Below, one piece after another: positions 1 through 2,912 of a DNA stretch of 5,519 bases; position 1 is the first letter of the stretch; each line of letters opens with the position of its first letter. The DNA lies in the NCBI GenBank assembly GCA_012841485.1, contig DUUU01000460.1:1-5519 (forward strand), written 5' to 3'. The notes under the pieces were generated by a model. That model did no database searches. It had not been told where the DNA came from and was given only the letters and a program-made list of their open reading frames with translations. The position numbers were made by a program, and so were the translations under genes. The DNA comes from Armatimonadota bacterium. GTDB taxonomy: Bacteria > Armatimonadota > JAAZEB01.

Positions 1-521
1 ACTTCCGCGTCATACACCTTGGGCGCGGGCGCCTGGGTGACGCGGATGTCGTCTACCTCGAAGACCGCGTCTGTCTGAACTGTCTTGCTCAAGAAGTGGA
101 TGCCGAGGGTGCTATCCGCCGCGGGAATTACCTTGCTCAGCGAGATCTTCTGCCACTGCCCCGTGAGGCGTTGTGTCTGAGGCGCATAGAGCCAGCCGTT
201 TCGGCCAAGGAGGCAGAGCCATACCTCGCCCTTGCCGCGCACCTTCGCGGTGACCGTGGCCAGACGCCCGCCCTCCAGGCCGGTGGCGCGGATCCGAACT
301 CCCTCCAGCGCGCGCTTGCCAGGAAGCGCTGTGCGGAGGAATTGCTTCCCCTCAGCGGCATCGCCCTCAGCGGCGACGGGAGCCACCGTTGGGGCATCGG
401 CATGGTAAGAGGATACGCTGCCCACGCCTCCCTCGAAGCCCTCACTCCATTCCTGAGAGAAGGCGGGCGCGGCGAGCGCGAGAAGCACGGATACAAGCAG
501 AGATGACAGGTATGCTTTCAT
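1..521 (-). CDS. Secreted protein with N-terminal CBM-like beta-sandwich domain, partial (C-terminal part beyond left edge)
   Basis: The ATG at 521-519 opens a frame that stays open to position 1, giving 173 codons plus two bases. Residues 1-22 form a signal peptide: MKAY, then a hydrophobic core rich in L, V and A, then AFS before QEW, so signal peptidase I probably cuts after Ser22 (or after Ala20). The mature part begins EWSEGFEGG and alternates strand-like stretches with aromatic residues (W101, W110, Y112, W123). It ends FEVDDIRV, a closing-strand pattern common in carbohydrate-binding modules of the galactose-binding fold (CBM4/9/11-like). This suggests an exported, glycan-binding protein, probably with further domains downstream. 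AAGGAAGG (523-530, read on minus) lies almost against the ATG, so spacing is short, but the export signal right after the ATG supports this start. It lies 124 bases downstream of the oxidoreductase gene on the same strand. No catalytic motif is visible, so the function is open. Confidence 0.8.
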   Translation of the reverse strand, partial: MKAYLSSLLVSVLLALAAPAFSQEWSEGFEGGVGSVSSYHADAPTVAPVAAEGDAAEGKQFLRTALPGKRALEGVRIRATGLEGGRLATVTAKVRGKGEVWLCLLGRNGWLYAPQTQRLTGQWQKISLSKVIPAADSTLGIHFLSKTVQTDAVFEVDDIRVTQAPAPKVYDAE

Positions 522-645
522 GCCTTCCTTTTCCGCGTGCTCTTACAGAGCCCTTTCCGGGTCATGTGCCATGTTTCGGTTGACAAGGAGCAGGCCGACA
601 TCCCCGTGACTGGCCTGGGGGGCGCATCCGCGCCGGCGAGACGAC
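522..645. other. Intergenic gap with two small inverted repeats, possible leader of the secreted-protein gene
   Basis: This gap separates two genes on the minus strand. It contains GCTCT-TAC-AGAGC (539-551), 17 bases upstream of the secreted-protein ATG, and GGCGC-ATCC-GCGCC (621-634), just after the oxidoreductase stop. I see no convincing -35/-10 pair on the minus strand, so whether the secreted-protein gene has its own promoter or is read from the oxidoreductase transcript is undecided. Confidence 0.4.
621..634 (-). terminator. GC-rich mini-hairpin after the oxidoreductase gene, weak terminator candidate
   Basis: A perfect five-pair inverted repeat, GGCGC/GCGCC with a four-base loop, sits 11 bases after the stop of the oxidoreductase gene in its direction of transcription. 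No run of U follows on that strand; the next bases are mostly C. A normal intrinsic terminator is therefore unlikely, and at most this is a pause site or a Rho-type end. Confidence 0.2.
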
Positions 646-1635
646 TCACTGCAGCGTGAGCCGGGTCCGGGAAACCGCCGCCTCATGGGCAGCGAGAATA
701 GCGCGCATCGAGGCCAGCGTCTCGGCGGTAGAGAGGATGCCGGTGCCTCGGCCCTGGAGCGTGGCCACGAAATCCTGCAGGATGCCCACAGGCGCGGGTT
801 CTGCCACGATCGCCTGCTCGCCGCTCTCCACCGTGACCAGCATCAGCGAGCTGTCGCAGGTGCGGTACTCCAGCGTGCCAAGGGTGCCGACGACCGTGAT
901 GCGGATGTCGCCCCAGAAGCGGGAAGCATCTGGCTGCAGCCAGCTTGGCTCGATGTAGACGGAGATATCGCCCTCAAAGCGGAAGAGGGCCTGCGCGGTA
1001 TCCCAGAAGTTATCGAGCTGGAGGAAGCGGCGCTTGCTCAGATAGGCGGTTACCTCGACCGGCTCGCGCCGGGTGAACCACCGGGCTAGGTCTATATCAT
1101 GGCAGCCGAGATCTACCAGGCAGCCACCGTTGCGCTCGGCATCCAGCATCTCTGGGGTGCGTGAGGGGAGGTTGAGCTTGTGCGGCCCGGTGGCGTAGAC
1201 GCTGACCACCTCGCCGATCTCCCCGGCCTCGATGCGTTTCTTGATGGTGTAGCCGTAGGGGCTGTAGCGCAGCTCCAGGTAGGCCCACGCCTCGATGCCC
1301 GATGCCTGCACCGCCTGCTCTACCTGCGTCAATTGCGGCATGCGCGTGACTAGCGGCTTATCGGCGAAGACATGCACGCCTCGGTGAGCACACTCCACGA
1401 TGACTGCGGCCTTGTCGGCGTTTGCCGGGCAGACGGCCGCAAAGTCTGGCTTCAGGGTGTCGAGCATCTCCCGGTAATCGGAGAAGGCGGGTACGCCGAG
1501 CTTCGCCTGCCGGTCAGCCAGACGCTCAGAATTCACGTCGGCGATGCCGACCAGCTCCAATCCGGGCAGCTTCCGGAAGCCCTGCACGGCGCCATCAATG
1601 TGCCCGTGCGCGAAACCGATGGTAACGAAGCGCAT
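646..1635 (-). CDS. Gfo/Idh/MocA family NAD(P)-dependent oxidoreductase
   Basis: A complete 329-residue protein, close to the usual 330-390 of this family. It starts with a Rossmann strand MRFVTIGF; residues 7-12 read GFAHGH where most members have GxGxxG/A. An acidic residue at the end of strand 2 (Asp33 in IADVN) would bind the adenosine ribose. ADKPL (91-95) replaces the familiar EKP motif but keeps Lys93-Pro94. The C-terminal half has the catalytic signature GGCLVDLGCHDID (170-182), with Asp175 and His179 in the usual active-site positions. The family oxidises or reduces sugars, inositols and related polyols in the cytoplasm; the substrate cannot be read from sequence. The start is supported by AGAGGAGG five bases before the ATG. 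It is divergent from the isomerase-like gene, a pairing common in sugar-catabolic loci. Family assignment is firm; the exact reaction is unknown. Confidence 0.93.
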   Translation of the reverse strand: MRFVTIGFAHGHIDGAVQGFRKLPGLELVGIADVNSERLADRQAKLGVPAFSDYREMLDTLKPDFAAVCPANADKAAVIVECAHRGVHVFADKPLVTRMPQLTQVEQAVQASGIEAWAYLELRYSPYGYTIKKRIEAGEIGEVVSVYATGPHKLNLPSRTPEMLDAERNGGCLVDLGCHDIDLARWFTRREPVEVTAYLSKRRFLQLDNFWDTAQALFRFEGDISVYIEPSWLQPDASRFWGDIRITVVGTLGTLEYRTCDSSLMLVTVESGEQAIVAEPAPVGILQDFVATLQGRGTGILSTAETLASMRAILAAHEAAVSRTRLTLQ

Positions 1636-1640
1636 GATAG

Positions 1641-1648
1641 CCTCCTCT
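1641..1648 (-). promoter_or_regulatory. Strong ribosome binding site of the oxidoreductase gene
   Basis: Read on the minus strand this is AGAGGAGG, five bases before the ATG at 1635. It fixes that start. It overlaps a perfect ten-base palindrome, CTCTATAGAG (1645-1654), which in RNA could pair and partly hide the site, or in DNA could bind a regulator. Confidence 0.75.
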
Positions 1649-1685
1649 ATAGAGAGAGCCGATCCGGGTGCGTCCGGCGCGCCGA

Positions 1686-1747
1686 TTCGGTGCGAGGTCC
1701 CCGGCGGCGCCAGGCGCTAGCTCTGTTCTTCGGAACAGGTTCGGTGC
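1686..1747. repeat. Short direct repeat TTCGGTGC flanking the UUCG hairpin
   Basis: TTCGGTGC occurs at 1686-1693 and again at 1740-1747, the second copy starting just after the hairpin at 1723-1738. The similarity extends loosely beyond the eight bases (GTGCGAGG against GTGCAAAGG). It could be paired half-sites for a regulator or chance. Confidence 0.3.
1723..1738 (+). other. Six-pair RNA hairpin with UUCG tetraloop in the leader region
   Basis: CTGTTC-TTCG-GAACAG is a perfect six-pair stem whose loop, read as plus-strand RNA, is the exceptionally stable cUUCGg tetraloop; a U-G pair (1722/1739) can extend it. The tetraloop exists only in plus-strand RNA; the minus-strand loop is CGAA. It would therefore belong to a transcript running toward the isomerase-like gene, about 357 bases before its ATG. 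No U-tract follows, so it is not a standard terminator. Alternatively it is a palindromic protein site. Confidence 0.45.
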
Positions 1748-1765
1748 AAAGGAGTGCCTTCCTCC

Positions 1766-1777
1766 CCAACGCGTTGG
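1766..1777. promoter_or_regulatory. Perfect 12-base palindrome CCAACGCGTTGG, candidate operator
   Basis: A twelve-base perfect palindrome with a central CG lies between the two divergent genes, about 131 bases from the oxidoreductase start. LacI/GalR-type regulators of sugar genes often bind even palindromes centred on CG, so it is a plausible operator. No regulator gene is present in the window and the site is not repeated, so the assignment is inference. Confidence 0.4.
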
Positions 1778-1934
1778 TTCCCGAGGGAGAGGATCCTCCC
1801 GCTTCCAGGGGCCGCCCCCGTTGAACACCCGGGGCCCGCGCCTCCACGCCGCGAGGAGAGTCCGCTTCGCCCGGCATGACAGGCCCTTGGGGCATGGAAT
1901 CGCCGGGGATGCAGGGGCGCCCGTCAGTCACCCG

Positions 1935-1952
1935 TCGCCCCAAATGGGGCGA
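1935..1952. other. Seven-pair GC-rich hairpin in the leader of the isomerase-like gene
   Basis: TCGCCCC-AAAT-GGGGCGA forms a perfect seven-pair stem with a four-base loop, 142 bases before the isomerase-like ATG. No U-run follows on either strand, which argues against a terminator. It may be part of a folded leader or a binding site. Confidence 0.4.
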
Positions 1953-2010
1953 GCCACATGGGTTCATGCCTCTGCCTGGTTGGGGGGCAGGAGAATGGCA
2001 AGGGAGGGCG

Positions 2011-2034
2011 AAAAGGAGGCTAAGGCGCGTGGTG
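2011..2034 (+). promoter_or_regulatory. Upstream Shine-Dalgarno with in-frame GTG codons (alternative start)
   Basis: AAAAGGAGG (2011-2019) is a very strong Shine-Dalgarno sequence. It is followed 9 bases later by GTG at 2029 and again at 2032, both in frame with the isomerase-like protein. Starting there would add about 22 residues (VVDHRWCEAV and so on) that look unlike the fold's first strand. I prefer the ATG at 2095, but this site could give a second, longer form. Confidence 0.35.
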
Positions 2035-2094
2035 GATCACCGCTGGTGTGAAGCAGTCAGACCAGGACACCCGCCACGCCACACGGAGGTCGCA

Positions 2095-2895
2095 ATGAAG
2101 CTCGCGCTTTCCGCTCGCCAGTTCATGATTCCGGGCGGGTTCTCGATGAGCCTGCCGGAGTTCATCGCCTTTGCCCGCGAGGTGGGCTACGACGGCGTTG
2201 AGATCCGCCGGGGCCATCTCGACGAGACATCCCCCGCCACAGCGGTCGATGAGGCGCGCGCGGCGCTGGAGGAGCACGGGGTGTGTTGCACCTTCCTCAC
2301 CGCGCCTGGGATCACTGACCCCGAATCGCTTCGCCGGGCTGAGCGCGTGGTGGATCTTGCCGCGGCGATCGGCGCCCTCTATGTGCGCCTCAGCCCCAAC
2401 AGCGAGCAGTCGATACCCTGGATCCGCCGGATTGCCGATTACGCCGCGGAGCGCGGGGTGAAGACGGGGGCGCAGCTCCATAACGGCACGCTCCTCGACA
2501 CCGCCGAGCGTTGCGAGACCTATCTGCCTCGAATCGGTCACCCGAACTTTGGGCTTGCGTTTGAGGCATCGCACCTGATCATCGCCGGGCAGGAGCAGCA
2601 CGCCGAGACGGAGATCGAGCGGCTGGCTCCCTACATCATCGCCGTTTCGGTCCAAAACCACAAACCGATGCCCGCGGACGCGGAGGGCCCGGAGATCCTC
2701 ACGCTCAATGGACGCAAGTACGCGCTCTGCCTTCCGGGCGACCCCGAGGGCGTGGACTTCGCCTCGCTCTTCCGGGGGCTGAAGCGCATCGGCTTTGATG
2801 GCTACCTGACCGCGATGCCCGGCGCCTTCCCCGGTATGGAGAGCACCGAACTGGCGCGCGTCTATTTCAACTTCCTGAGCGCCTACCTTTCCTAG
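2095..2895 (+). CDS. Sugar phosphate isomerase/epimerase-like TIM barrel protein with altered metal site
   Basis: A 266-residue protein of the xylose-isomerase-like TIM barrel (AP endonuclease 2) superfamily, a usual length. The ATG at 2095 is chosen because GGAGG (2085-2089) lies five bases upstream and MKLALSARQF is the expected first strand; the frame is open further upstream. Family marks include GYDGVEIR (31-38), IGALYVRLS (92-100), a strand-5 segment ending in LHNGTLL (128-134), FEASHL (156-161), and GDPEGVDF then GFDGYL (215-222, 233-238), like the GEGxIDF and GYDGYL of relatives. In typical members four residues (Glu, Asp, His, Glu) bind a divalent metal. By hand alignment they fall here on Gln127, Glu157, Ser185 and Met241, so only Glu157 is acidic; His160 and His189 are nearby. 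It may use a different site or have lost isomerase activity. It is divergent from the oxidoreductase and probably acts in the same cytoplasmic sugar pathway. Fold confident, reaction unknown. Confidence 0.88.
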   Translation: MKLALSARQFMIPGGFSMSLPEFIAFAREVGYDGVEIRRGHLDETSPATAVDEARAALEEHGVCCTFLTAPGITDPESLRRAERVVDLAAAIGALYVRLSPNSEQSIPWIRRIADYAAERGVKTGAQLHNGTLLDTAERCETYLPRIGHPNFGLAFEASHLIIAGQEQHAETEIERLAPYIIAVSVQNHKPMPADAEGPEILTLNGRKYALCLPGDPEGVDFASLFRGLKRIGFDGYLTAMPGAFPGMESTELARVYFNFLSAYLS

Positions 2896-2912
2896 CGCCC
2901 GCTTCCATGGCC

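Larger units (their letters stand above)
1636..2094. promoter_or_regulatory. Divergent control region between oxidoreductase and isomerase-like genes
   Basis: These 459 bases separate two genes that start in opposite directions, so promoters for both should lie here. The frames crossing it give low-complexity, Arg/Pro/Gly-rich proteins resembling no known family, so I read it as non-coding. Visible structures are palindromes CTCTATAGAG (1645-1654), CGGCGCGCCG (1675-1684), GCGCC-A-GGCGC (1707-1717), CCAACGCGTTGG (1766-1777) and GAGGATCCTC (1789-1798), plus hairpins at 1723-1738 and 1935-1952. Smaller inverted repeats occur at 1883-1893 (GCCC/GGGC) and 1972-1990 (CTGCC/GGCAG). I found no clear sigma-70 -35/-10 pair on either strand. 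The length suggests a long structured leader on the plus side. Confidence 0.55.

Noticed and set aside
96..506. A 136-codon plus-strand frame at the left end
   Set aside because: It lies antisense to the secreted-protein gene, whose signal peptide and domain pattern are convincing. The plus-strand translation has no recognisable features.
580..585. A perfect -35 box TTGACA on the plus strand
   Set aside because: Nothing like a -10 box lies 16-18 bases downstream and no plus-strand gene follows.
1647..1967. Minus-strand frames of 77-106 codons in the divergent intergenic region
   Set aside because: They overlap palindromes and hairpins, have unlikely compositions, and lack a good Shine-Dalgarno. 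No small protein family was recognised.
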